Origin: DATFFO01 sp963772815
GTDB taxonomy: Bacteria > Actinomycetota > Acidimicrobiia > Spongiisociales > ZC4RG35
DNA: 64,000 nt
Direction of reading: 5' to 3'
Assembly: GCA_963772815.1 (NCBI GenBank)
Contig: CAVYYV010000006.1
Coordinates: 1-64,000, forward strand
Under the pieces are notes generated by a model. That model ran no database searches, was not told the origin of the DNA, and saw nothing but the letters and a program-made list of their open reading frames with translations. A program made the position numbers and the translations under genes. Of this stretch, positions 16,733-25,438 are shown one piece after another; the stretch's first letter is position 1; each line of letters opens with the position of its first letter.

Positions 16733-17548
16733 GTGAAGCCAGCCAGCCATATCGGCCGAACGATCGACCTTTCCTACCCGTCGAACCGCTGGGCAGTGGG
16801 CCTGACCCTCCTCGGCGCGGCGGCGGGCCTGATCCATCCTGAGGGCCGCAACCCAATGTGGGCCGCATTCCAGAGCGGCGGAACGGTCTTCCTCACCTGG
16901 GCCTTGACCCGCGAACTCGACCCCGACCCGCCCGCTACGTCTGTGGTGGCGGCCATCGCCGCCGGGGTGGTGACCGTGTGGACCGGCGACGCCAGCCTGA
17001 TCGCCCTGGGCGGGCTCCTCATGACGGCCCGGATGCTCACTCGTTCGACCGGCTCGTGGCCGCTGTTGACCGACATCGTGATCATCGGGGCGGGAGTAGG
17101 CATCTTCGCCCGCAGCCCCCTCACCTGGGCGTCGGGCCTGGCGGTGGCAGCGGCCGTGGCACTCGACACGGCGATGGCCCATCCGGCTCCCCGCTATCAC
17201 GTGTGGCTGGCTGCGGCGATAGGCGTGGCCGTCACCCTCTCCGCCGTGATATCCCACGCCCTTCCCCGGGCCTGGTCCCCACCCGACATCCCCACCCTGA
17301 TCATCGCATCCCTGGGCGCCCTGGCCGGCCTCCTCACGCCCGTGCTGCCCCTCTCCTCTTTCAGCGACTTCCGCAACACCCGCCTCGACCCCAACCGCCT
17401 CCGGGCGGCTCGCCGTCTCGTCGTCGCCAGCTTGGCCCTAGGCATCGTGGCCGGTGGCGCCGCTACCGGCGCCACCTCCTGGCCCGCCTGGCTTGCCCTG
17501 GTGATCGTGGCCCTATTCCGCGTTTTTATCAGCAAACCGGGACCCTGA
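16733..17548 (+). CDS. hypothetical multi-pass membrane protein
   Basis: A 271-residue protein starting at GTG with about seven to eight hydrophobic segments separated by short loops, and a small basic loop (FRNTRLDPNRLRAARR) near residue 225. I do not recognise the family. Its last ten codons (RVFISKPGP and the stop) lie inside the left end of the inverted-repeat element at 17519-17695, so its C-terminus has probably been supplied by that insertion. Confidence 0.65.
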   Translation: MKPASHIGRTIDLSYPSNRWAVGLTLLGAAAGLIHPEGRNPMWAAFQSGGTVFLTWALTRELDPDPPATSVVAAIAAGVVTVWTGDASLIALGGLLMTARMLTRSTGSWPLLTDIVIIGAGVGIFARSPLTWASGLAVAAAVALDTAMAHPAPRYHVWLAAAIGVAVTLSAVISHALPRAWSPPDIPTLIIASLGALAGLLTPVLPLSSFSDFRNTRLDPNRLRAARRLVVASLALGIVAGGAATGATSWPAWLALVIVALFRVFISKPGP

Positions 17549-17695
17549 GGGGGCCGTTTCGTAGGGGAGAACGCGCCCGAAACCGGGGCACGCACATCCC
17601 AAAACGTACGAAATCAACTCTCCAGGCCCGACCGCGGACGAATTCTCCCCTTCAAATCGCATCCCCAGAGGGCGCGTTTTGCTGATAAAAACGCG
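17519..17695. mobile_element. MITE-like element with 18-bp perfect terminal inverted repeats
   Basis: CGCGTTTTTATCAGCAAA at 17519-17536 is exactly repeated in inverted orientation at 17678-17695. The similarity continues inward imperfectly for about 40 further bases (both arms contain AGGGGAGAA at the same distance), so the arms are about 60 bases within a 177-base unit. There is no coding capacity. The left arm forms the 3' end of the upstream gene and the right arm ends two bases from the stop of the convergent cyclodeaminase-type gene. A large bidirectional terminator is the alternative reading. Confidence 0.6.
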
Positions 17696-17697
17696 AA

Positions 17698-18564
17698 TCA
17701 GAGGCGGGTTCCGACTCCCCTGCGGGCGGCTTCCTCCAGGGCGGCGGCGGCGGCGGTGATGTCTTGGCTGGCGATGCCTACGGATTTGAAGAAGGTGATG
17801 CCGGCGGGGAAGGAGGGAATGCCATCCTCGAGGAGGTCGGTCAGGGTGGCGTCGGGACCGCGCTCTGCAGCCAGGAGATCGCCCGCCTCGGCGGCGGCGG
17901 CGTCACGGTCGTCCACGACCACGAAAGAGCGCCGGGTCACCTCGATCGGCACTTCGATCATCCCGGGACGAAAGGCGCCGATGGCGTTGATGTGGGTGCC
18001 CGGCCTGATGGCGCCGGGTGAGAACAGGGCCTCGGTGGCGGGAGTTGCACAGGAGACGACGTCGGCGGCCGCTACCGCCTGGTCGGGGGTATCGACCACT
18101 TCGCCGCCCATCCGCTGGGCCAGATCCTCGGCTCTCTGGCGGGTCCGGGACCAGACCAGGATCCGCTCTATGGGGCGCACGGTCCGCACCGCCTCCACCT
18201 GGTCGAAGGCCATCGCCCCGGCCCCCAGCATGGCGAGGACCGCGCAATCTTCTCTCGCCAGCAAACGCGTGGCCAGCCCCGCACCGGCCCCGGTGCGGAT
18301 GGCGGTCAGAGTGGGGCCATCCACCATCCCCAACGGCGAGCCACTCTCGTCCATGACCATCACCAGCCCCACCGGGTTGCCCGGCACGGTGGAGACGATC
18401 TTGATGCCCGACCGCTCCCCCACCCTGCCCGGCATGTACATGGAACCGGCCAATTCACGCCGCAACGGCACCTCACGATCGCTGGAGAAGGCGGCCACCT
18501 GGGACTGGACGGCCAGATCCATGGGCAGACACCGGCGTGTCTGCTCAGCGTCCAGGACGATCAT
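17698..18564 (-). CDS. ornithine cyclodeaminase / mu-crystallin family protein
   Basis: A 288-residue NAD(P)-binding enzyme. The family segment GIKIVSTVPGN, the substrate-proximal ALTAIRTGAGAGLA-like stretch (PTLTAIRTGAGAG) and the Rossmann loop LGAGAMAFDQVEA are visible. It is shorter than the usual 310-330 residues, mainly in the N-terminal dimerisation part. Members convert ornithine to proline, reduce cyclic ketimines or dehydrogenate alanine, so the exact reaction is open. It starts at 18564 with a one-base overlap (TGATG) with the NYN/OST-HTH gene, implying co-translation. Confidence 0.82.
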   Translation of the reverse strand: MIVLDAEQTRRCLPMDLAVQSQVAAFSSDREVPLRRELAGSMYMPGRVGERSGIKIVSTVPGNPVGLVMVMDESGSPLGMVDGPTLTAIRTGAGAGLATRLLAREDCAVLAMLGAGAMAFDQVEAVRTVRPIERILVWSRTRQRAEDLAQRMGGEVVDTPDQAVAAADVVSCATPATEALFSPGAIRPGTHINAIGAFRPGMIEVPIEVTRRSFVVVDDRDAAAAEAGDLLAAERGPDATLTDLLEDGIPSFPAGITFFKSVGIASQDITAAAAALEEAARRGVGTRL

Positions 18565-19583
18565 CAGGCAACGGTGACCCGGTAATCACCGGCTTTCTGG
18601 TCGAATTCGAGGTCGATCAAGCCTCGCCGGGCGGCGGCCCGACAGAACTGGAGGAACCCGCTGTAGCCGAACTTCTTCTCCGAGAAATCAGCCTGGCGCT
18701 TGCGAACCTCGTTCTTGAGCCCGGACAGGAAGGGCTTGCCGTTGCGCTTCTGTATGTCTCCCACCACCGCGGCCAACATGTCGAAGGCTTCGGCCTCCTC
18801 CGCCCCACCGGAGGCGATCTGGATCATCGGGTCTCCCCTGGCCGGGCCTTCACTCAGCTCCACAACACCCTGAGTCTCGAGATCGGCCAGCAACTCACCG
18901 AAACCCCGATATCCGTAGTCGGCCTCCGAAAAGGTGGAGTCCTTGCGGAGCAGCGCCCGCTTGAGGGAAGAGGCGAGGACCGTGTCGCCGGAACTGCGCT
19001 GCAAGCCGGCCAAGGTTCGGGTGATGAGCGACTCGATCTCCTCCTCGTCGGTCTCCACCGGTGCAGCTTCGGCCTCGGGCTTCTCTCTCTGCTCGGAAGA
19101 GCGGGCCGGCTCGACGCCCTCCAGGTTCTCGTAGAACAGGAACTCGTCACAGGCAGGCGGAAGGAGCTTGGAGGTAGAGCCCTTCACACCCACGCCGATC
19201 ACCCGCTTGTTCAGCTCGCGCAGCTTGTAGACGAGCGGCGTGAAGTCCGAGTCGCCCGTGCAGATGACAAAGGTTGTGACGTAACCCCGTTCAAAGGCTT
19301 GTTCCAGGGCATCCACCGCCATCTTTATGTCGGCGGCGTTCTTGCGCACCATCCCCAATCGCTGGGGAATCTCGATGAGTTCGACATGGTGACGAGTGAG
19401 CATGCGCCGGTCCTCGTCGAACATGGACCAGTCGGCATACGCCCGCCGCGACACGACCCGACCCCGCTCGGCGAGGGCGTCGGCAATAGGCCCGAAATCG
19501 AACTGCATCCCTCTTAGGGAGTCCCGGGCTCCGATGGCCAGGTTCTCATAGTCGAGATAAAGGGCGATGCGTTCTTCATCCAT
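18564..19583 (-). CDS. NYN-domain ribonuclease-like protein with two OST-HTH/LOTUS domains
   Basis: A 339-residue cytoplasmic protein. Residues 1-150 form a NYN (LabA/DUF88, PIN-like) nuclease domain: YLDYEN near residue 10 gives the first acidic residue, KNAADIKMAVDA the next and CTGDSDFTPLV the last, so the metal site looks complete. A charged linker (about 155-180) leads to two OST-HTH (LOTUS) domains, about residues 180-250 and 265-335, each with the GYRGFGELL or GYSGFLQFC type core. LOTUS domains bind RNA, including G-rich RNA, so an RNA-processing role is likely. It is translationally coupled to the cyclodeaminase-type gene, an odd pairing. Confidence 0.85.
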   Translation of the reverse strand: MDEERIALYLDYENLAIGARDSLRGMQFDFGPIADALAERGRVVSRRAYADWSMFDEDRRMLTRHHVELIEIPQRLGMVRKNAADIKMAVDALEQAFERGYVTTFVICTGDSDFTPLVYKLRELNKRVIGVGVKGSTSKLLPPACDEFLFYENLEGVEPARSSEQREKPEAEAAPVETDEEEIESLITRTLAGLQRSSGDTVLASSLKRALLRKDSTFSEADYGYRGFGELLADLETQGVVELSEGPARGDPMIQIASGGAEEAEAFDMLAAVVGDIQKRNGKPFLSGLKNEVRKRQADFSEKKFGYSGFLQFCRAAARRGLIDLEFDQKAGDYRVTVA

Positions 19584-19621
19584 GCACTGGAGGGTAGGGC
19601 GTCCCGGTAGTGTCCAGACGC

Positions 19622-19804
19622 ATGGGCGACGACGCTTGCTGGCTCAGCCGAGTGTGCCTCGAGTGCGGACGGTTCCTCGACGAGGGCCGCACCGAGGAAC
19701 AAACCTGCCCCCACTGTGGGGCTGAGCTGGTCCCGACCGACACACCCGCCGGCCCATCCCCCACTGCCAGCAGTCCCGTCACCGGCGGTACGACTCGCAG
19801 GTAA
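19622..19804 (+). CDS. small zinc-ribbon protein, hypothetical
   Basis: A 60-residue protein with two CxxC pairs (CLEC and CPHC) spaced 16 residues apart, a rubredoxin-like zinc ribbon, followed by a Pro/Ser/Thr-rich tail. ATG 19622 begins MGDDACW. The 3' end overlaps the convergent nuclease gene by 26 bases. The cysteine pattern supports a real gene, but the size and overlap keep confidence moderate. Confidence 0.55.
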   Translation: MGDDACWLSRVCLECGRFLDEGRTEEQTCPHCGAELVPTDTPAGPSPTASSPVTGGTTRR

Positions 19805-21182
19805 CCCGATACTCACAGCCGCCGCACCAGGGCCCGACGGTGTAGGAAGGCTGGAGGGGGTCTTCCCACTCCCAGCCATGCGCCACCGTCACCCTCCTTC
19901 TGAGCCTGTCGTGGGCAGCGGAGCGATCTCCGGGTAAGACCGTGACGACCTCGCAAACGGGTGGGTCCTGTCGCACGAAGTGGCGGTGGATGACCACCGG
20001 CTGGTCAGGATCGATCCAGCGTCCCATCCCGATCGTGTAGAGATCGTCCTCGACCCCCGTCTCGCCATGTCCGCCGGTCTTCAGCTCGACCGCTACCGGG
20101 CCGCCTCCTCCGTCCCGGGCGGTGATGTCGACGAACCCGATCACGGTCACACCCCTGGTCTCGGCCCGCTCGCCTTCCAGAAGGGTCGCTCCGACGGGAA
20201 ACTCCGTGGTGCGCACATTCAAGCCTTCCGAGTGGAGCAGACTTCGATGACGCTCCCACATCGTCTGGAGATCGGCCAGCTCGGAGGGGGGAACGCCCCC
20301 CAAGAAATCTGCCGCGGCGGCCTCGGGGTCGTCGGCCGCCTCCGCCGATGCAACCAGAGAGTGAAAGAGCCTCCCCTGGGAGAGAGGCAAGGACGCCTCC
20401 ACGTCGTCGCCGTCGTCCCGCGGGATCCCGTACACACGCCGCCAGGCCACCCGCCGTTGGCAGTTGTCCAGATCCTCGATGTCGGTCTTGGTCAAGCTCA
20501 GGGTGCGAGCGCTGGTCGGCACGACACGATCAGCCGGGTAGGCGCCGCACAGGGCGCTGCGCTCGCACCAGACGCAGACCGGACCGGGACGGACTCCCGA
20601 GCGATGCAGCGCCGGAGCCTCCTCGACCAGATCATGGAGGCGCTGCTCCAGATCCGATGGCGGGAGGATCGGCTCCACCTCGCCCGGCCAAGCCATGAGG
20701 TCCGAGAACGTCTCACCCTCCTCTGCCGACCGCCAGAGCACCGCCGCCTCCTCCGGTGTCGACGACGACCTCCCCGTCTTGAGCCGGACATGCTCGACGG
20801 TGCCATCGTCATATTCGATGGAAAAAGTGAGGTAGACCCCGGTGGTGACCCCTTCCTCCTCCGAGTCGAACGTCACGGTGCGCCCCTCCAGGTCGGGCTC
20901 GGAGCCGGGAGGGAACGACAGCACCCGCACGGCGTTGAGAAACATGCGCCTGATCAGATCCCGCTCGAGCGGACTGAGCGCCTCCAAATGGCGTCGGCTC
21001 ACCACGTCGGAGTCCTGTTCGGGGTTGGACCAGGCGTCCACGAGCAGATCGCGGAGGATCTTCCAACGGTCCAGGGCGGCCCTCGGTCGTTTGGTATGCG
21101 CCCTACCGCCCGCCTCGGGGCAGGGATGGCTCAATTGGGAGAGCGCCATCTTGCGCAGATTGGCCGTCGGTCGATAGGTCAC
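19779..21182 (-). CDS. RecB-family PD-(D/E)XK nuclease-like protein with two cysteine clusters
   Basis: A 467-residue protein. The C-terminal half has the nuclease core: a conserved Gln/Arg-rich start (LDNCQRRVAWRRV), GFVDITARD with the metal-binding Asp, and VAVELKTGG with the Glu-x-Lys, then CEYRVTC close to the end. With WCGGC just before it, this last part resembles the iron-sulfur cluster of Cas4/AddB-type nucleases. A second cluster (CVWCERSALC, about residues 230-240) precedes the nuclease. GTG 21182 is chosen because it removes a low-complexity N-terminal extension that overlaps the divergent gene's upstream region. No helicase partner or CRISPR array is nearby. Likely a DNA repair or processing exonuclease. 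Confidence 0.75.
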   Translation of the reverse strand: MTYRPTANLRKMALSQLSHPCPEAGGRAHTKRPRAALDRWKILRDLLVDAWSNPEQDSDVVSRRHLEALSPLERDLIRRMFLNAVRVLSFPPGSEPDLEGRTVTFDSEEEGVTTGVYLTFSIEYDDGTVEHVRLKTGRSSSTPEEAAVLWRSAEEGETFSDLMAWPGEVEPILPPSDLEQRLHDLVEEAPALHRSGVRPGPVCVWCERSALCGAYPADRVVPTSARTLSLTKTDIEDLDNCQRRVAWRRVYGIPRDDGDDVEASLPLSQGRLFHSLVASAEAADDPEAAAADFLGGVPPSELADLQTMWERHRSLLHSEGLNVRTTEFPVGATLLEGERAETRGVTVIGFVDITARDGGGGPVAVELKTGGHGETGVEDDLYTIGMGRWIDPDQPVVIHRHFVRQDPPVCEVVTVLPGDRSAAHDRLRRRVTVAHGWEWEDPLQPSYTVGPWCGGCEYRVTCESYRR

Positions 21183-21285
21183 TGAGGCCCAAGGTAGCCC
21201 ACAGGGGAACAGGGGTCGGTCACCGGCGAGCGGACGCCCAGGCGCATGAGCCTCTCTACTCTTGGGACCGCCAACCGACCACGAG

Positions 21286-23118
21286 GTGCCGATCACCCGC
21301 TCTGCACGCTATCTGCCCATCGAGGACTATGCCTTCCTGTCCGATTGCCACTCGACCGCCCTGGTCAGCAGGGAGGGCTCAATCGACTGGGCGTGCCCCC
21401 GACGCTTCGACCATGGAAGTGTCTTCGGGAGGCTGCTCGACTTCGACCGCGGGGGCCACTTCTCCATTCGCCCCACGGGCGAGATCGGGGAAATCTCCCG
21501 GCGTTACCTCCCCTCCACCCTGGTGCTCGAGACGACCATGAAGACTCACTCGGGCACCATCCGGCTGATCGATGCTTTCGCCATGCGCAGAGGCGGCGCA
21601 TCGAACCCGAGAGCCCAGCTGATGAGACGGATCGAAGGCGTCGAGGGTGAGGTCGAGGTGGAGGTGGAGATCGTTCCCCGCTTCGACTACGGGTCCGTAC
21701 AGCCCTGGGTGCGTGAGCACGGGGACGGCTCGTTCAGTGCCGTCGGAGGCGCCGATGCGCTGGCGATCCATACCGACATGGACCTGACCCTGGACCGGTC
21801 CAGCTTCTCGTTCCATGCCACGACCAAGGTGGCGAAGGGAGATTCCAAGAGGGTGACCGCGGTATCACAACCGGCCCACCTGATCGACATTTCCCAGGCC
21901 GACTCCAAGACCGTCGAAGAACGGCTGCAAGAGACGATCGAATGGTGGGAGCGCTGGTCGGAAGGTACCCGGGTGTCCGGACCGTTCTCGGAGCTCTTGT
22001 CCCGATCGGCGGCGGTCCTGAAAGGTCTGTGCTGTGCTCCCACCGGCGCCGTCATTGCCGCACCCACTACCTCGCTTCCAGAGGTGGTGGGAGGGTCCTG
22101 GAACTGGGACTACCGCTACTGCTGGATCCGGGACGCAACCCTCACGCTCGAGGCTCTCAGCGAAGTCGGCCATCTCGAGGTTGCCCAGGGTTTCCGTGAC
22201 TTCGTCATGAGGTCGTCCGCCGGGCACGGCAGCGACCTTCAAGTGCTGTATGGGCCTTATGGTGAGCGTCGCCTCACCGAGGTCGAGCTCGACCTGGAGG
22301 GATGGCGGCAATCGCGCCCGGTGCGCATCGGCAACCGGGCCGCCGACCAGACCCAGCTCGACGTATACGGCCACCTGCTGGATGCCGCTCACCTGTGGCA
22401 GCGACGTGACACAGGCATCGGCCATCACGGCATGGACCCTGATGAATGGCGCTTTCTAGCCACGGTCGTGCAAGAGGCGGTCCGGCGCCGCGACGAGCCC
22501 GACCAGGGCGTCTGGGAATTGCCAGGGACGCCCCGTCACTACGTCCACTCCAAGGTCATGGTGTGGGTGGCGATCGACCGCGGCATCCGCATAGTCGAGG
22601 AGGACGACCTCGAGGATCCAGGGGTCGATCTGGCCGCCTGGCGCCAGGCCCGTGACGAGGTTCGTCACGCGGTGGAGACCCGAGGTGTGGATCCGGACCG
22701 GGGCAACTTCGTCCAGCACTACGGGGCCACGGAGGTGGACGCCAGCCTGCTCAAGCTGCCGCTGGTGGGCTTCGTCGATGCCAACGACGAACGCATGATC
22801 ACCACCGTCGACGTGATCCGAAAGCAACTAGCCGTGGAACCGACCGGCTTCCTGCGCCGCTACCGGAGCGACGACGAAGAAGGAGTGTTCCTGCTCTGTT
22901 CGTTCTGGCTGGTCGAAGTGCTGGCCATGCAGGGAAGGGTCGAGGAGGCCAAGGACCTGTTCGAACGACTCACCTCGGTGGGAAACGACCTGAGCCTGTT
23001 CGCCGAGGAATACGACCCGACACGGGCCGAGTTGGTGGGCAACTTCCCCCAGGCCTACACCCACCTCGGCCTGATCGCCGCCGAGAAGCGACTCCGTCAG
23101 GCCCTGTCCGCCCGATAA
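21286..23118 (+). CDS. GH15-family glucoamylase/trehalase
   Basis: A 610-residue cytoplasmic glycoside hydrolase of family 15, common in actinobacteria, where several members hydrolyse trehalose. It opens with IEDYAFLSDCHSTALVSREGSIDW, a family hallmark, followed by a beta-sandwich and the (alpha/alpha)6 barrel. Barrel motifs include WNWDYRYCWIRDATLTL (about residue 275), the catalytic glutamate in GVWELPG with HYVHSKVMVWVA, and YGATEVDASLLKLPLVGF with the second acid. GTG 21286 is preferred to a TTG 24 bases upstream. It is divergent from the nuclease gene. No signal peptide is seen. Confidence 0.88.
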   Translation: MPITRSARYLPIEDYAFLSDCHSTALVSREGSIDWACPRRFDHGSVFGRLLDFDRGGHFSIRPTGEIGEISRRYLPSTLVLETTMKTHSGTIRLIDAFAMRRGGASNPRAQLMRRIEGVEGEVEVEVEIVPRFDYGSVQPWVREHGDGSFSAVGGADALAIHTDMDLTLDRSSFSFHATTKVAKGDSKRVTAVSQPAHLIDISQADSKTVEERLQETIEWWERWSEGTRVSGPFSELLSRSAAVLKGLCCAPTGAVIAAPTTSLPEVVGGSWNWDYRYCWIRDATLTLEALSEVGHLEVAQGFRDFVMRSSAGHGSDLQVLYGPYGERRLTEVELDLEGWRQSRPVRIGNRAADQTQLDVYGHLLDAAHLWQRRDTGIGHHGMDPDEWRFLATVVQEAVRRRDEPDQGVWELPGTPRHYVHSKVMVWVAIDRGIRIVEEDDLEDPGVDLAAWRQARDEVRHAVETRGVDPDRGNFVQHYGATEVDASLLKLPLVGFVDANDERMITTVDVIRKQLAVEPTGFLRRYRSDDEEGVFLLCSFWLVEVLAMQGRVEEAKDLFERLTSVGNDLSLFAEEYDPTRAELVGNFPQAYTHLGLIAAEKRLRQALSAR

Positions 23119-23235
23119 GCAGGGGAGACCCGTAGTCCCCGGACCCAGGCAGATCCCGGATTAGCCGCACGAGCCCGGTTAGGTTTTTGTTGAGGGGGTA
23201 AGTAACTCAAGTGACGGCTGCCCCGAGGGAACGAC

Positions 23236-23580
23236 GTGCCGATGGAGGAATTCATTGCGGAACCCGACTCGGTGGCTGCCGTTCGCACGTTCGTTCGGGA
23301 ATTCCTCGATCAGGCACCGTGCGTCGAGGATGTGACCCTGGTGGCATCGGAGCTGGCCACGAACGTCGTGCACCATGCCCGGACCGACTTCACGGTGCAA
23401 ATCGAACGCAACACCCAGGTAGTCCTGACCGTATCCGACGGCTCCTCGATTATCCCCGCCATCGAGGATCTGACGGCTAGCCAGAGGGGCCTCAAGATCG
23501 TGGACAAAGTCAGTTCGAACTGGGGCATCGAAACCACTCCGACGGGCAAGGCCGTCTGGGCCACTTTCCCCGTCCGGTGA
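23236..23580 (+). CDS. RsbW-like anti-sigma factor ATP-binding protein
   Basis: A 114-residue HATPase_c_2 (RsbW/SpoIIAB-type) protein. The N box is VASELATNVVHHA, the G1-type region VSDGSS, and the final strand AVWATFPV. Such proteins bind ATP, phosphorylate anti-anti-sigma factors and can sequester sigma factors. No anti-anti-sigma partner or group 3 sigma gene is adjacent, so it is an orphan here. The frame is also open upstream to the stretch after the GH15 stop, but ATG 23236 gives a full domain. Confidence 0.78.
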   Translation: MPMEEFIAEPDSVAAVRTFVREFLDQAPCVEDVTLVASELATNVVHHARTDFTVQIERNTQVVLTVSDGSSIIPAIEDLTASQRGLKIVDKVSSNWGIETTPTGKAVWATFPVR

Positions 23581-23628
23581 ACCCGAAGGGTCGGAGCGCA
23601 CTCGGTTCGCCGAGCCCTCGGACCTGGC

Positions 23629-24129
23629 TCAGTCCGAGGCCTCCGCTTTGTCGACCGCCTCGAGCCACTCGGGATGCTCGGTCTTGAGCGCCCGGATCGC
23701 CTCCAGCATGTCGGGGGCCTGTTTGGAGGGCGAAGCGGGATCGAACCGCCTCACCACCTTCCCGTGCAGATCGACCACGAAAGTGGCCCTGTGCAAGGAG
23801 CCGTCGGAGTCGGCGACATCGAACCCCCGGGCCATTTCGCCTCCGGCGTCGGCCAGCAAGGGGAGGGAGAGGCCCATCTCGTCGGAAAGTTCCCGGGCCC
23901 TTCGCGCGGTCACCCGGGCCACGCCCAGCACCTGGGACGTCTCTTCCCCGAAGTCCCTCAGAAACCGGTTGTATTCACGAAGTAGCGACCGGTCCGGATC
24001 CGACTCCGGGTCGGGCAGGAAGACGATGACCATGGGTACTTTGCCCAGGTACGAGTCTCGGTCCAGCGTCTGGCCGGTGCTAGCGGGCAGACTGAATGGC
24101 GGGATCATGTGTCCGTTCTCTACTTTCAT
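23629..24129 (-). CDS. peroxiredoxin-like (AhpC/TSA) protein without cysteine
   Basis: A 166-residue thioredoxin-fold protein of the AhpC/TSA family: GHMIPPFSLPASTGQTL, then GKVPMVIVFLPDP, and the later FVVDLHGKVVRRF strand. The peroxidatic cysteine is expected shortly after the PMVIVFLP strand, but the sequence there reads PDPESDPDRS, and the whole protein has no cysteine. It therefore cannot act as a standard peroxidase; a chaperone-like or regulatory role is one guess. ATG 24129 (MKVENGHM) fits the family start. Upstream open frame to 25020 is antisense to the DUF72 gene and is not coding. Confidence 0.8.
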   Translation of the reverse strand: MKVENGHMIPPFSLPASTGQTLDRDSYLGKVPMVIVFLPDPESDPDRSLLREYNRFLRDFGEETSQVLGVARVTARRARELSDEMGLSLPLLADAGGEMARGFDVADSDGSLHRATFVVDLHGKVVRRFDPASPSKQAPDMLEAIRALKTEHPEWLEAVDKAEASD

Positions 24130-24207
24130 CTCGTCCGTATACCTACCCGGGAAACAGATCGGCAAACGGATCGGGACCGGATTCCGGCCCTCTGTGGAGT
24201 GAGGCGG

Positions 24208-25068
24208 ATGAGTCGGATCAGGATCGGGCTGTCGGGCTGGAGCTACGACGAGTGGCGGGGAGACTTCTACCCCGAGGGTCTGGCTCACACCAAGGAGCTG
24301 ACCTTCGCCGCCGAGCGGTTCGACACGCTCGAGGTGAACGGAACGTTCTACGGGTTGACCACCCCTCGGGCCTGTCGCGGCTGGTACGAGGCGGCACCGG
24401 CGGACTTCGAGTACGCGGTCAAGGCCAGCCGATACATCACTCACAACAAGAAGCTGGTGGACTGTGAGGAGGCGGTTGCCAACTTCATGGCGTCCGGAAT
24501 CCTCGAGTTGGACGACAAGCTGGGTCCCATCCTGTGGCAGCTCCCTCCCACCCTCCACTTCCACTCCGAGAAGGTCGAGCGCTTCCTCCAGCTCCTGCCA
24601 AAGGACACAGAGGAGGCGGCCGAGCTGGCCCGTCACCACGACGATCGGGTCAAGTCGACTTCGTTCGGAACCGGATCCAACCACCGGATCCGTAACGTGC
24701 TCGAGCTCCGCAACCAGACCTTCTTCGTGCCCGAGATCGTCACTCTGGCCCATCATCATGGCGTGGCCCTTGCCTTCTCCCATGCCTCCGACTTCCCATA
24801 TATGGAACAAATCACCGCCGGCTTCGTGTACGTCCGCCTCCATGGCCCGGGACAGACGTACGCCAGCCGCTATGACCGGGCAGAGCTGAGCCGCTGGGCC
24901 GACCGGGCCCGGACCTGGCAGCAGGGCAGCGAGCCCTCCGACGCCATTCGGATCAGCGCTCGCAAGCCCCCGGAGCGCAAGGAGCGCGACGTGTACGTCT
25001 ACTTCGACAACGACGTCCACGGCTACGCCCCCCGTCAGGCACGAGAGCTACGCGAACTGATCGGCTGA
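24208..25068 (+). CDS. DUF72 family protein
   Basis: A 286-residue protein of the widespread DUF72 TIM-barrel family of unknown function. The family start IGLSGWSYDEWRGDFYP, the FDTLEVNGTFYG motif near residue 45, and the FVYVRLHGPG and DVYVYFDNDVHGYA motifs toward the C-terminus are all present. ATG 24208 has a GGAGTGAGG ribosome site. It is divergent from the peroxiredoxin-like gene with 78 bases between starts. Confidence 0.87.
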   Translation: MSRIRIGLSGWSYDEWRGDFYPEGLAHTKELTFAAERFDTLEVNGTFYGLTTPRACRGWYEAAPADFEYAVKASRYITHNKKLVDCEEAVANFMASGILELDDKLGPILWQLPPTLHFHSEKVERFLQLLPKDTEEAAELARHHDDRVKSTSFGTGSNHRIRNVLELRNQTFFVPEIVTLAHHHGVALAFSHASDFPYMEQITAGFVYVRLHGPGQTYASRYDRAELSRWADRARTWQQGSEPSDAIRISARKPPERKERDVYVYFDNDVHGYAPRQARELRELIG

Positions 25069-25157
25069 GCGGTCGCTGCGGAAGAACATCAGCCTAGAGA
25101 GTCGGTTTGCCTTCGACGACGGGGGTATAGCGATACCACCGACACAAGGAGACTACC

Positions 25158-25306
25158 ATTAGAGCTGCTCTGACAGTCCTATTGATCGCCCTGCTATTGA
25201 CTGGATTGGCCTATTTGTAGAAGCATTGCGTTGGGTGCTGATAATCGCCTTGATCTTGTTAGTGATCTCGGCGTTCACCGGCTATCGCGGACGCCAGGCC
25301 GTCTGA
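25158..25306 (+). pseudogene. broken small hydrophobic membrane protein
   Basis: After a good ribosome site (AAGGAGA) an ATT codon at 25158 opens 20 codons reading IRAALTVLLIALLLTGLAYL, ending at a TAG. The neighbouring frame then continues as VEALRWVLIIALILLVISAF plus a short basic tail (GYRGRQAV) to a TGA at 25306. Together these look like a two-helix small hydrophobic protein of the kind common in actinobacteria, broken by one frameshift and lacking an ATG. The reconstruction is inference. Confidence 0.4.
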
Positions 25307-25363
25307 TCCGGCCAGTCACATTCCCCCACATCTTGATCAACCCCGGACATATTTCAGGACCAC

Positions 25364-25389
25364 TTGACACAACGATGAGTGATTATAAT
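25364..25389 (+). promoter_or_regulatory. sigma-70-like promoter sequence with short spacer
   Basis: TTGACA at 25364-25369 and TATAAT at 25384-25389 are perfect consensus boxes, but only 14 bases apart instead of about 17. No gene follows on this strand; about 50 bases on lies the 32-base palindrome, so a transcript of about 75 bases ending in a hairpin is conceivable. Confidence 0.35.
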
Positions 25390-25438
25390 GAGGTATGAGA
25401 CAGATTCCTGAGATTCGTAATTGCTCAACGTGCTCAAT

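Noticed and set aside
24130..25020. Peroxiredoxin-like gene starting further upstream
   Set aside because: The upstream frame is antisense to the DUF72 gene and low in complexity; ATG 24129 begins the normal fold.
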